The notes under the pieces: model-generated
The model's input: only the letters and a program-made list of their open reading frames with translations
What the model was told of the DNA's origin: nothing
The model's database searches: none
Assembly (NCBI GenBank): GCA_964580235.1
Contig: CAZOJY010000041.1
Location: 1 to 25,679, forward strand
DNA length: 25,679 nt
Reading direction: 5' to 3'
From: G020348385 sp964580235
GTDB lineage: Bacteria; Acidobacteriota; Aminicenantia; Aminicenantales; Aminicenantaceae
Translations under genes and position numbers: made by a program
In this document: in pieces, positions 14,263 through 23,077 of the stretch
How positions within the stretch are numbered: the first letter of the stretch is position 1
Layout: every line of letters starts with the position of its first letter

Positions 14263-16578
14263 CTAGATTGAATAAGGATTATTTTTTATCCGGAACATGT
14301 AGTCCGGATCGATGGATGGTTCATCGCCGCGGTGTTTTTGCATTAACGATATTTTTTTCTCGAGCAGTTCGGCAAAATTCGAACCATGAATGAATGGAGT
14401 TTCCCCTGTACCGGAGACAATCATCCATTCTATCGGCGCCGTCTTCCAAATTTCGATAAGCTCTGCGCAATTTTTGATTTCCTTATCTATCATCTCATCC
14501 AGAAGCTTGCGGCAATTGGCCTTCGAGCCTGGATCGTCGGATTCCAGATACTCATGCTCGGCATAAATCCAAACAGCCGTATTCCGCAGCGTCGTGTACA
14601 GACATTTCAGGGCACGTATCCGGAAATACTGATCGGTAAAAACACCTTCGGCCTTTTTATCCTCAGCGCTTCTTGCTTCTTCCCCTTTTTTCTTGAAAAG
14701 CTGGATCGCCGATTCCAGCGGAGTCCAGACATTCTCATCGACCCTTGAAAAAGCCGTACGCGCATAGTCTTTCGTGACCAGCTCAAAAAGCACGTCCTTG
14801 GCCAAGTCAACTCTGTTGGGATTATGGATGGAGGTGCACATGAACGACTCATAGTACGCTCTTTTTAATTCTGGGATCCTGTCGATATCTGGAACAAGCG
14901 GACGTACAAATACCCTCTGCCAGACGACTCCGTAGTGGGTATAGATGGAAAGCGGAAGAAAAGCCCGGATGGCCTGTTCCACAAGCCGCCAGCCTTTTAC
15001 CAAAGTATTTGCGTATGTTCGACCTGCATATCGCATGGCCATTTTTTGGACAGCATCTTCGATGTTCAACAAAGGATTCAGCTGGTAGAGGCGGAATATC
15101 TCCTGATTAACGGCATAAGGCACTTTATCCGGAGGATGAAGGCCTCCAACATGAGCCAGCGTTTTTACTCCTATTCTGGCGAAGGCCGACAATTTCTCAT
15201 AAGTAAGCCACGGAAAGGGAATCCCCAATAGAGGCTCATGATTGGTGTGGGATCCGAAAGAATGATAAAAATAGGATCGGCTGTTTCGGGAATTCAACTC
15301 TGTCATCGCATCCTTTTCTTTGTCAGCCAAAGTGTTATGATAGGCTGATCCCGAAACTTTGATATCCGGATATTTGGGATGGGAGCCGATGGGCTCCCAG
15401 CCTTTAGCCAGCAATGAATGGACCTCCACATCTATTCGTTCGTTCAGTTGGGGCCAAAGATAATCCCGCTCTCCATAAAAAGATTCCAGCCGGGTGATGA
15501 CCCGGAATCCAGGATTGATCCTTGATCCAGCATCCCGCATAAGGGAAAAAAATTGGATTATGTTCGCCGCTGCTCTTTTGGCGATCACTTCATCATCTTG
15601 CCATTCCCGGATTAAATAAGCCCCGCCGTTGCGTCCCACATACAGAGACTTGGTGTGTTCAAAACCGGCTCCGCTGTCATTGCTCCAGATCGTCATAAAA
15701 CCCAAGTCTGGAACCTCCTTCAGCAGCTTGATCAAAAGCTCTTGATAATGCTTCTGCACAACAGGATGCGCGATCGATAAATTATATCGAGGTTTAAAAC
15801 TTCGAAACGGGTGGTCCACCCGTGCTCCCCTGAGTGTGGGATATTTGTCCAAAAGGGCTTCGGGAACCGAGCGGGGTTCAAAACAAAGCAGGCCGGGGAC
15901 AAGACCGTATTTCAATGCAAGACGGGCATTGTCTTTCAGGCGTTTCAGATTGCTATCAAGATATTCTTTTGGGTAAATCCCTTGATTTAACCGACTGGAC
16001 ACAAACTGGTCGAGAGCCGGACAATACGTATAGAAGTCAGGATAGAACTCTCCCGAAACACCTTTCTCATACGGACTGGAAGAGGCGAGAGCATTAACCT
16101 CGATATGGGTAAAACCCAGACGGGCATATTCGCTGATGTATTTCTCCCGGTCAAAATCCCGAATCAGACGAGCATACTGGGTGAGAAAAAGGTCAAATGT
16201 TGACTTTTGGACGGAAAAGCCTATTTTCTGTATCCATGGCAACACATCGGCCACATCCTCATCCAGCAAGTCTTCGATCAGATGCGTGAATCCCGCATAG
16301 AGAAAATAGGGTTTCGAACTCAAAAGCCAAAGGCATTGATTGACATCGCTGTTTACAGATACCCAATCGGACTGCAGCCGATCGCAAAGGCCTTTTTGTA
16401 TAACGGCAATATACAGGGCTCCTTCCTCAGAGACAAAACCGGAATCGTCGACCTTTATCACATACGCTCTCTTCTCACACCATTCCAAAATCGCCCCGGC
16501 TATCGTTTCCTCCGCCGGGCATCCCTTTTTGGGAATCCTCACTTGTTTGACCAGCCGCAAAACCTCTCTCACCTTCAT
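14263..16578 (-). CDS. Cytoplasmic glycosidase-like protein, family not recognised
   Basis: 771 residues, no signal peptide. Layout suggests a glycosidase with an N-terminal alpha/beta accessory domain (about 1-120, as before GH20 or GH67 barrels), a TIM-barrel-like core (about 125-500) and a helical C-terminal half. The core shows ISEYARLGFTHIEVNALA (148-165), LVPGLLCFEPRSVPE (226-240) and TIWSNDSGAGFE (296-307). The last resembles the acid/base strand of GH67 alpha-glucuronidases and related barrels. I cannot assign a family or name catalytic residues securely. It is the last gene of a cluster with GH38, Gfo/Idh and KDG/KDPG enzymes, so an intracellular exo-glycosidase on a uronate- or mannose-containing oligosaccharide is the natural guess. 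Start choice: the ATG at 16578 has GGAGG 5 bases upstream, and the GTG at 16590 overlaps that site. Confidence 0.65.
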   Translation of the reverse strand: MKVREVLRLVKQVRIPKKGCPAEETIAGAILEWCEKRAYVIKVDDSGFVSEEGALYIAVIQKGLCDRLQSDWVSVNSDVNQCLWLLSSKPYFLYAGFTHLIEDLLDEDVADVLPWIQKIGFSVQKSTFDLFLTQYARLIRDFDREKYISEYARLGFTHIEVNALASSSPYEKGVSGEFYPDFYTYCPALDQFVSSRLNQGIYPKEYLDSNLKRLKDNARLALKYGLVPGLLCFEPRSVPEALLDKYPTLRGARVDHPFRSFKPRYNLSIAHPVVQKHYQELLIKLLKEVPDLGFMTIWSNDSGAGFEHTKSLYVGRNGGAYLIREWQDDEVIAKRAAANIIQFFSLMRDAGSRINPGFRVITRLESFYGERDYLWPQLNERIDVEVHSLLAKGWEPIGSHPKYPDIKVSGSAYHNTLADKEKDAMTELNSRNSRSYFYHSFGSHTNHEPLLGIPFPWLTYEKLSAFARIGVKTLAHVGGLHPPDKVPYAVNQEIFRLYQLNPLLNIEDAVQKMAMRYAGRTYANTLVKGWRLVEQAIRAFLPLSIYTHYGVVWQRVFVRPLVPDIDRIPELKRAYYESFMCTSIHNPNRVDLAKDVLFELVTKDYARTAFSRVDENVWTPLESAIQLFKKKGEEARSAEDKKAEGVFTDQYFRIRALKCLYTTLRNTAVWIYAEHEYLESDDPGSKANCRKLLDEMIDKEIKNCAELIEIWKTAPIEWMIVSGTGETPFIHGSNFAELLEKKISLMQKHRGDEPSIDPDYMFRIKNNPYSI

Positions 16579-16594
16579 GTGGGCCTCCACAAAA

Positions 16595-17509
16595 TTAAAA
16601 CTGCATTTCGCCTAGTTCGCGCAACGCCAGATATGCCGCTCCGAAAACACCGGCTGAATCGCCCAATCGGGCTTTGATGACCGGTACGGTTTTTCGGGGA
16701 ATACCGAAAAGGCATTCCTCCATCAAAGAGGGGACTTGTTCATACCACAGCGGAATATTGGATACTCCCCCGCTGAGTATGACCGCCTCCAGATCGAGGG
16801 TATTAATGGCGTTGGCCAAAAACACACCCATAATCCGGCAGCTCTCTTCGAACAACCGATGGGCTATAGGATCTCCATTTTTATAACAAGCGTATATTTT
16901 GCGAAGATCCAGTTTTTTCCCGCTCAGCTCAAAAAACCGCCGGGAATGGCTGGGCCCAGAAAGATAAGCCTCAACGCATCCGTTCCGCCCGCACTCACAA
17001 CGCCTTCCATTGATATCGATCGAAGTGTGCCCGATCTCCCCTGCTCCTCCCTTGGAGCCTCGGTACAACTTTTTATCCAAAATCAGGCCGCATCCCACGC
17101 CGGTTCCTAAAATGACGGCCATAACATACCGGTATTGCCCTTCACAACTTGCAAAATATTCTGCCAAAACCAAACAATTGGCATCATTGTCCACAACCAG
17201 AGGAACGTCAAGCCGCCTCTGCAAACCCTGGACAAGCCCGGGTTCTTCATATACAGGAGTATGTGGAGCCCCGTAAAGACGATCTTCTGAGGAAACATAT
17301 GTCCCTGGAGTTCCCATCCCCACAGCCGAAAACGCCCTTCCTTCGGAAACTTTGTGGATAATGTTTTCGATGTTTTGGATGACATGATCCCGGCCTCGGG
17401 ATGCCTCTGATGGCATCCGCTGCCGGCCGATGAGATTTCTGTTTTTATCCAGAAGACAAGCTTCCACTTTTGTTCCTCCCAGGTCTACCCCCACAACATA
17501 GGTTCTCAT
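16595..17509 (-). CDS. ROK-family sugar kinase
   Basis: 304 residues, the normal length for ROK kinases, which phosphorylate glucose, mannose, fructose or N-acetylated hexosamines with ATP. N-terminal phosphate loop GVDLGGTKVEACLL (7-20). Catalytic Asp D109 in VDNDAN. Second ATP motif GTGVGCGLI. Sugar-contact and zinc region GAGEIGHTSID (155-165) with H161, then CECGRNGCVEAYLS giving zinc ligands C171, C173 and C178. All key residues are present, so it should be active. The start codon overlaps the end of the URO-D-like gene by 4 bases, and its stop is 16 bases before the next ATG. After GH38 cleavage its likely job is phosphorylating the released hexose, for example mannose (inference from context). 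Confidence 0.88.
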   Translation of the reverse strand: MRTYVVGVDLGGTKVEACLLDKNRNLIGRQRMPSEASRGRDHVIQNIENIIHKVSEGRAFSAVGMGTPGTYVSSEDRLYGAPHTPVYEEPGLVQGLQRRLDVPLVVDNDANCLVLAEYFASCEGQYRYVMAVILGTGVGCGLILDKKLYRGSKGGAGEIGHTSIDINGRRCECGRNGCVEAYLSGPSHSRRFFELSGKKLDLRKIYACYKNGDPIAHRLFEESCRIMGVFLANAINTLDLEAVILSGGVSNIPLWYEQVPSLMEECLFGIPRKTVPVIKARLGDSAGVFGAAYLALRELGEMQF

Positions 17510-18534
17510 TCTTTTTCCTTTTTTCCTGTCCTGCTCAACTCATCCCATGTCTCATACACAGTGAATACATTTTCGGGTTTGGCTTCCAAACCGAACTCAC
17601 ATTGACCGATGACTCCCCCATCCCGATACAGAGCACGCCAGACCTCATGCACGGCCCGCTGAATATCCTGGTGAGTTCCGCGGGGTAACAGGTTCTGCCT
17701 GTCGATCTCTCCCCAGAACGTTATCTTTCCCCTGTACATATCTCCCAGCTCTTTGACACCCATACAAAAAATCTGGGCATTGAGAGCGTCCACTCCGGCA
17801 TTGATCAAATCCGGCATGATATCCATGATGAATCCATCTGAATGCATAAACAGATACTTTCCATGATGCCGGGCAATGGCCGCATAATCTTTGTACATCG
17901 GGAGAAAAATCTGACGGAACACGTCTGGTGAGACAATCAATCCCTGCTGGGTTCCCCAGTCATCCATCAGAGAGATTGCGTCCACTTCTGTCGCGGCCCA
18001 CAGTTCTACTTCTTTGAGATAGTGCCGATGAATCCTATCGAGGAGTTCAAAAAGTTCCGGAGGCTTTTCAACGAGATCGATAAAAGCCTGTTCCATGGTC
18101 CTGATAAACTGGAATCTTTCGAAAGGGCGCACATAGGATCCCATCAGAACAAATTTGTCGGTTTCCCTGCAAAAGGCATTGACGGCCTCCCTATCGAGGC
18201 TGAGGGTAGAAACGGGTGGTTTAAACTTGTCCAAGTCCTGCCATTCAGCTGCCAGAGGTGTTTGAACAATCCCGATAACGCCGTCCAAAGGATTGGAAAA
18301 AATACAACCCCATTCGTCGATATATGTTCCTTTTTTATACCGGTCGCCTTGTGTCTCTATAGGCTTGGTATAAAGAGCGGGGGCCAGAACAATGTCATCC
18401 GGAAAGACATCATGAAGCCTTCGAACAAATTCCGGATAGTGTTCCTCAGCCCAGGGAAGAATCCCCTTGTGCCGAGGTATCCTTTCTGGTTTGTCAAATG
18501 TCAATGTTTTTTGAACGAGGCTGCGTGAATTCAT
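17506..18534 (-). CDS. URO-D-family protein of a sugar cluster
   Basis: 342 residues matching the uroporphyrinogen decarboxylase/MtaA-type methyltransferase superfamily: TIM barrel with LMDDWGTQQGLIVSPDVF, then GKYLFMHSDGFIMDIMPDLI with the barrel His, and ITFWGEIDRQNLLPRGT near the end. True HemE is unlikely: the usual N-terminal HemE substrate-binding motif is not seen and no heme gene is nearby. Such proteins occur in many glycan clusters of Firmicutes, Verrucomicrobia and Planctomycetes with no established role; corrinoid methyltransferase-like chemistry on a methylated sugar is one possibility. The ribosome site (AGGGGG) lies inside the upstream gene, whose stop is one base before this ATG. 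It overlaps the ROK gene by 4 bases. Family sure, function unknown. Confidence 0.8.
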   Translation of the reverse strand: MNSRSLVQKTLTFDKPERIPRHKGILPWAEEHYPEFVRRLHDVFPDDIVLAPALYTKPIETQGDRYKKGTYIDEWGCIFSNPLDGVIGIVQTPLAAEWQDLDKFKPPVSTLSLDREAVNAFCRETDKFVLMGSYVRPFERFQFIRTMEQAFIDLVEKPPELFELLDRIHRHYLKEVELWAATEVDAISLMDDWGTQQGLIVSPDVFRQIFLPMYKDYAAIARHHGKYLFMHSDGFIMDIMPDLINAGVDALNAQIFCMGVKELGDMYRGKITFWGEIDRQNLLPRGTHQDIQRAVHEVWRALYRDGGVIGQCEFGLEAKPENVFTVYETWDELSRTGKKEKE

Positions 18535-18535
18535 G

Positions 18536-19771
18536 CTATTTCCCCCTTGGAAAGTGATGGTAGTTTGTGAGATTCACAGGTTCTCCGCATCCGGCCCAAT
18601 CCAAATCTGCTTCGCTCGGCAGGATTCCCTTTTTGTAACATGTCTGAAGTTCCTGAAGGAGATTTATTGCCCACCGTCTTTTGGAGGTCCTATCGGAATG
18701 AATTTTTGATTCGGGGAAATCCATGATTTCAGGAGCAGATTCCTGGATCCCATTCATGCAGAGGGTTTGCGCAACACAGGCTTCAATCCCGCATAAGATA
18801 TCCTTTGGCTCTCGAATCGCCCGGACAGCTTCGAAGAGTTTTAAAAGCGGGTGTTCTGCCTCTGGGGAACCATAGAGATTCGTGTTTCCCTTCAAATCTC
18901 TGGATATGATGTCATCGACATCTGGGCCGTAGGTGACGAAGGCCTTCTCAAATTCCAGCGAAAACATCGGCCCCGAATCTTCGGATGTGGCGTGGGAGGC
19001 ATAAAACAGCATTTCAACACCATCGCTGGTGAAAGCTCGGCAGGCAACCGTGTCATAATTTTCGATCGGGTAGGCCCTGTAGAGCTCGGCAGTGACTTCA
19101 GATGGCATAACACAACCAAAAGGCTTATCCCCGAGTATGTAAAAAAGGTTGTGGAGGAAGTGGGCCATGGCATTGTTGGCCGGGCTGTCAAGCACCCATT
19201 TGCCGCTGGAATCTCTGAGCTTTCCCGCCCAATTATTCCTTGCGTAGTAAGCTTCATCTCGAGGCCTACAGCACAGGGACTTCAACCGGAGTGGTTTTCC
19301 AAATACTCCCCGCATAATATCCGCTTTGAGGGATTGGATCGCATGAGAATATGACCATTGATAGCCGATCATCACCCAGAATTTTGTTTGATTCATAATT
19401 CCGATCAACCGTTCGGCATCTTGTATGGTCGCGCCGATGGGCTTTTCACACAAAACATGACTCCCGTGCTCCAGAGCCAGAGATGTCTGCTCCACATGAC
19501 AGTGAATCGGAGAACACACAACCACAAGATCGGAAGATCCGCAATTTTCATAGACAGCAGCAAGAGAATCCAGAACCGGAATCCCTCTGTCCCGCAGCTC
19601 ATTTCGATAGGCGGATTGCTCCGGAAAGGGTTCAACGACAGCCTTGATATGAACTTCTCTGGAAGGAAAACCCCCCATTAAAGTTTCAAGATAGGACTGT
19701 CCCATGCCCATTATTCCCACCAGGACGACTGAAACCGGTTTTTTTCTCTTTTGCGCCATATCCACTCTCAC
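18536..19771 (-). CDS. Gfo/Idh/MocA-family sugar oxidoreductase
   Basis: 411-residue NAD(P)-dependent dehydrogenase acting on a sugar or sugar derivative. The N-terminal Rossmann domain starts with VVLVGIMGMGQSY (15-27), a GxxGxG variant. The family signature EKPIG is at 109-113, and K110 is the conserved catalytic-site Lys. The C-terminal beta-sheet domain follows, with WVLDSPANNAMAHFLHN containing the expected His (family: D/N-x-x-x-H). Members often oxidise C2 or C3 of sugars, including 3-keto-glycoside chemistry, or act as inositol dehydrogenases. Start: GTG at 19771 overlaps the GH38 stop by 4 bases; GTG 19765 or ATG 19759 are alternatives with better ribosome-site spacing. It lies between the alpha-mannosidase and the URO-D protein in one transcript. 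Substrate unassigned. Confidence 0.82.
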   Translation of the reverse strand: MRVDMAQKRKKPVSVVLVGIMGMGQSYLETLMGGFPSREVHIKAVVEPFPEQSAYRNELRDRGIPVLDSLAAVYENCGSSDLVVVCSPIHCHVEQTSLALEHGSHVLCEKPIGATIQDAERLIGIMNQTKFWVMIGYQWSYSHAIQSLKADIMRGVFGKPLRLKSLCCRPRDEAYYARNNWAGKLRDSSGKWVLDSPANNAMAHFLHNLFYILGDKPFGCVMPSEVTAELYRAYPIENYDTVACRAFTSDGVEMLFYASHATSEDSGPMFSLEFEKAFVTYGPDVDDIISRDLKGNTNLYGSPEAEHPLLKLFEAVRAIREPKDILCGIEACVAQTLCMNGIQESAPEIMDFPESKIHSDRTSKRRWAINLLQELQTCYKKGILPSEADLDWAGCGEPVNLTNYHHFPRGK

Positions 19772-22290
19772 TGTCCTTTAAGCAAAAGGCCTTGTGTGCT
19801 GAGCTTTTTCTCGATCAAATCGAGCTCGAATATTTCTTTGGATGCTAAATCAACAGCAATGGTTTTAATCTCAAATGCATCCAAAGACACATCAAAATCC
19901 ATACTCAGCGTGGGAAGCGTAATTTTTGTTTTTCGGCTCTTGCCAGTCGGTTCAAACAGACGAATGACCAGCCACTCCTGGTCCTCTGCCATCTTGAGGG
20001 CCGTGAGCTGGATGACCTTATCACTCAGGATTAAACCCGGCTCAAGTTCTCCTCCCCTGCCGGATGGAAAACAGCAGAGGGCCATTGGAGCCTCATTTTT
20101 AGCCAGAGCTTCCCGGCCGATGAGCGCCCGGCGTTCCGCCGATTTCCCGCCGTTTATCCAGAAGCGGAAGATTTTCTCTCCTTGATCCATTCGCGGAAGG
20201 AACCGGTCCTGTGTGCGGAGTGACCCGGAGGCTCCAATATCAGCAGCATAAGCCGGGGACCGAAGAAGGGAAATGCGGAGCTCGCCGCCCTTAAAATCAA
20301 AGCCGTATACCCTATCGTTAATCACAGTTAAGGCATATTGATTATCCGAAGAAACGACACATACCCATTTTTGGGCCGCAAGCTCATCCTCAGTTGGCCC
20401 GAATTCCTCGACACCATAAGCCACCTGGCCCTGACAATTCCCATCCCGAAACTTGGAGGGCACGGCTAATTTTAGCATGCGATCCTTTTCATTCCAGAGC
20501 ACACGGATTTCAACCTCGAACTCACTCCCCTTTTTCGGAAACTTGTACCTCTGGCAGATATAAGACTGGTTGTATCCGAAGAGGGCTTCGACCACAGCAC
20601 AAGCCGGGCCATCCTCTATGGTCCGCACATTTTTTAGCTTAGAGCCGGGCACGCCAGCGAAACGAACACGCTCCGGCTCGGGCAAGGGGGAAAATTTCCC
20701 TTCATAATTGCGGAAAGAGCGCACCTTCATACCCCATGAATCTGGATCATCCTCCATCACCAATGCTTGAAAGGCTCTTGATTTTAAAAAATCCACGCCT
20801 CTAATTTTGTAGGATTCTATCAATCCTGTGCTCGTCCGGACCGCCCATTCCGCTTTGTCCGACCGGAAAATAAGCAGTGGTTTTTCTTTCCTCGCGGTAG
20901 CCGGTTCAGATGTTTTGATTTTCAGCCGGCATATAAACCGGTTCATCTGCCCCGGTTTCAAATCTGCATTAAACACAACTTTTTTACGCCACTCCACTGA
21001 CAGGGTGCTGCTCTCTTTTTCCAGCTGGGATGGTATTTTTTTCCCTCGGGAATTCCATACTTCAGGAACCAGCCGCGAATTCTCATCGAAATGGGGCTCA
21101 TGGGGTTGAAATTCACAAGCCACAAGCTGTTTTAACGGAAAGGGATGAGGATTATACACGAAGATCGGGAACTTTCCCTCTTTAGCTCTTGGCTGCCCAG
21201 AGAGCAGCGCAAAAAAGGAACGCATTCTCAATCGCGAGAGGATCTCCATCCCATGGTCCAATTTCTGCAGGGAATGCTCCTCCACCTCTGGGATACCAGA
21301 GCCGGGCAGGATATCATGAAATTCACAGAACAGGAGATCTTCCAATGCCTCTTTGAGTTTCTCTCTTGGATAGAGAATCAACCGCGATAAAGCGGCATGA
21401 GTGACCATTTTTTCTGTGCTGTAATAAAGGTTTTCCATGTCCCGGTGTTTTTTCTTCACTGCCGCCATAGACGTGTAGCAGCCCACAGCCCAGGGATTGA
21501 GATCCTTAGACTGCTGGGGAAGCCTATCCGCCTGTTTCTTGAGGGCTAAAAAATAGTCCTCCGGAGTCCCATGTCGGATATTCCAATTTCTCTCTTTGGC
21601 CATCAATTTCTGGAGCTGGCTGAGATCTTCCCTGGATGGCCCGCCTCCATGATTTCCGATACCCCAAAGAAGAATCCCAACAACGCGCTCAGAATGGTTC
21701 TCTATCCATTCTCGCACCCTCCGGATAGCCCGCCCTTTGGGAGAATTGTAATGCTCTGCTGCCCTGTGGGCAAGGATTTCGGAACCATCGTATCCAGCCC
21801 ATATAAAATCCTCTGCAGGAAGCGGGCACCAATTCTTGTCAGGCCGGCAGAAAAGATAAGATGTGTAGCCTGCTTTTTTCAGGATTTGCACAAGGCCCCG
21901 GGTATGGCCAAAGGAATCAAAATTGATGGCTGTTTTTGGTTCGACACCGAATTTTTTTTTGAAATACTTTTTGCCGACCAATATCTGCCGAACCAAGGAC
22001 TCCCCAGAAGGCATATTGCAGTCGGGCTGGATGTACCATCCTCCCAGGATATGCCATTTTTTCTTTTTCACCAGCTTCTGAATCCGGGCAAACAAATCCG
22101 GCTCGTGTTCTTCGATCCACTGGTAGAGGAGAGCTTCGTTGTGGGTAAAGACAAATTCTTCGAACTCTTCACACAGTTGGGCTGCCGTGCGGAACGTCGA
22201 GAGAGCTTCGGCTGCTCCTTCTTCCCATTCCCACAGCCAAACCGGGTCCAAATGAGCATTGCAGACCAAAAATAAAGTTTTCTCTTTCAT
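19768..22290 (-). CDS. GH38 alpha-mannosidase
   Basis: 840-residue retaining alpha-mannosidase. Zinc ligands H13 and D15 in AHLDPVW, catalytic nucleophile D125 in NFDSFGH, and the fourth zinc ligand H325 in EFHDILPGSG are all present. A conserved GNHGGGP loop is at 212-218. After the catalytic domain and three-helix bundle (to about 370) comes the large beta-sandwich C-terminal half typical of GH38. There is no signal peptide, so it acts in the cytoplasm on imported or intracellular mannosides. AGGAG is 8 bases before the ATG. It is 55 bases downstream of the DUF2461 gene and overlaps the Gfo/Idh gene by 4 bases. The family assignment is very firm. Linkage preference (alpha-1,2, 1,3 or 1,6, or a mannosylglycerate-like substrate) is open. 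Confidence 0.92.
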   Translation of the reverse strand: MKEKTLFLVCNAHLDPVWLWEWEEGAAEALSTFRTAAQLCEEFEEFVFTHNEALLYQWIEEHEPDLFARIQKLVKKKKWHILGGWYIQPDCNMPSGESLVRQILVGKKYFKKKFGVEPKTAINFDSFGHTRGLVQILKKAGYTSYLFCRPDKNWCPLPAEDFIWAGYDGSEILAHRAAEHYNSPKGRAIRRVREWIENHSERVVGILLWGIGNHGGGPSREDLSQLQKLMAKERNWNIRHGTPEDYFLALKKQADRLPQQSKDLNPWAVGCYTSMAAVKKKHRDMENLYYSTEKMVTHAALSRLILYPREKLKEALEDLLFCEFHDILPGSGIPEVEEHSLQKLDHGMEILSRLRMRSFFALLSGQPRAKEGKFPIFVYNPHPFPLKQLVACEFQPHEPHFDENSRLVPEVWNSRGKKIPSQLEKESSTLSVEWRKKVVFNADLKPGQMNRFICRLKIKTSEPATARKEKPLLIFRSDKAEWAVRTSTGLIESYKIRGVDFLKSRAFQALVMEDDPDSWGMKVRSFRNYEGKFSPLPEPERVRFAGVPGSKLKNVRTIEDGPACAVVEALFGYNQSYICQRYKFPKKGSEFEVEIRVLWNEKDRMLKLAVPSKFRDGNCQGQVAYGVEEFGPTEDELAAQKWVCVVSSDNQYALTVINDRVYGFDFKGGELRISLLRSPAYAADIGASGSLRTQDRFLPRMDQGEKIFRFWINGGKSAERRALIGREALAKNEAPMALCCFPSGRGGELEPGLILSDKVIQLTALKMAEDQEWLVIRLFEPTGKSRKTKITLPTLSMDFDVSLDAFEIKTIAVDLASKEIFELDLIEKKLSTQGLLLKGQ

Positions 22291-22345
22291 GAAGTTCTCC
22301 TCTTATCGATATTCTTCGAATCCGATCACGAAGAGCCGAACGAAA

Positions 22346-23059
22346 TCAAAGTCCTTTCCGGTACCTGCGTGTCATAGCCACAAGCCAGGAATGAAGGGGA
22401 AACAGGGGCTGGAATTTTTTCCAGCAGTAATTCACAAGTTTTTTTGAATAGAATTCTTCGGGGATGGATGTTTCTGCACCCGCATGAAAGCCGTTGAACA
22501 AAAGGAGTTCTGCACGGGGATGGGAAGCATCGAAACCGGCAGGAACACGTTTGTAATGTTTTCCTCCAATTTGATAGCCCTTTGTTTTTTCGATCTTGGC
22601 CACTATTTCTGCCAGGTCTTTTCCATGTTTGGGATGCACGACAGAATTCCTGTACGTGTCGAACAAATACTTGGGAAACATGTACAAGCCGACACCCATC
22701 ATCAAGACGGTTGGTTCCAGGTGAAAATAAAATCCGGGGCATTCCATGCGCGGCCGGCTGCCTTCCCAAAAGAAAATCCCCATGTTGGTCTTATATGGGG
22801 ATTTATCGGGGCTGAATCGGGTGTCTCGGTTTATCCGGAAAAGCGACTTGTTGATTTTAGGCACAGCCACAATGTCTGGGACTTGCGTCCTAAGTCTGTC
22901 CCCCATAGCCATCACAAAAGCCCTGGCAGGCTGCATCACGTAGGTCTCATAGATATGTTTGTGAGCATCGAACCATTTTTTCGTGTTGTTTTTCTTGAGG
23001 TCCTTAAAAAATTTGATGGTTTCTTTGGAAAATCCGCTAAATTCGATTTTTCCCGGCAT
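22346..23059 (-). CDS. DUF2461-family protein
   Basis: 237-residue cytoplasmic protein of the DUF2461 (TIGR02453-like) family, of unknown function. Typical features are FSKETIKFFKDLKKNNTKKW near the start, the core RINRDTRFSPDKSPYKTNMG, then GFYFHLEP and GVGLYMFP. Length and all family blocks look complete. It sits in the glycan cluster 18 bases after the stop of the aldolase-kinase fusion with its own AGGGG ribosome site, so it is co-transcribed, but the family is widespread in other contexts and its presence may be incidental. No membrane segment or metal motif is evident. Confidence 0.85.
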   Translation of the reverse strand: MPGKIEFSGFSKETIKFFKDLKKNNTKKWFDAHKHIYETYVMQPARAFVMAMGDRLRTQVPDIVAVPKINKSLFRINRDTRFSPDKSPYKTNMGIFFWEGSRPRMECPGFYFHLEPTVLMMGVGLYMFPKYLFDTYRNSVVHPKHGKDLAEIVAKIEKTKGYQIGGKHYKRVPAGFDASHPRAELLLFNGFHAGAETSIPEEFYSKKLVNYCWKKFQPLFPLHSWLVAMTRRYRKGL

Positions 23060-23077
23060 ATTTTTTTCCCCTATTTT

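Noticed and set aside
17506..18534. hemE for heme synthesis
   Set aside because: Only superfamily-level similarity, no heme neighbours, and embedded by overlapping genes in a sugar operon.
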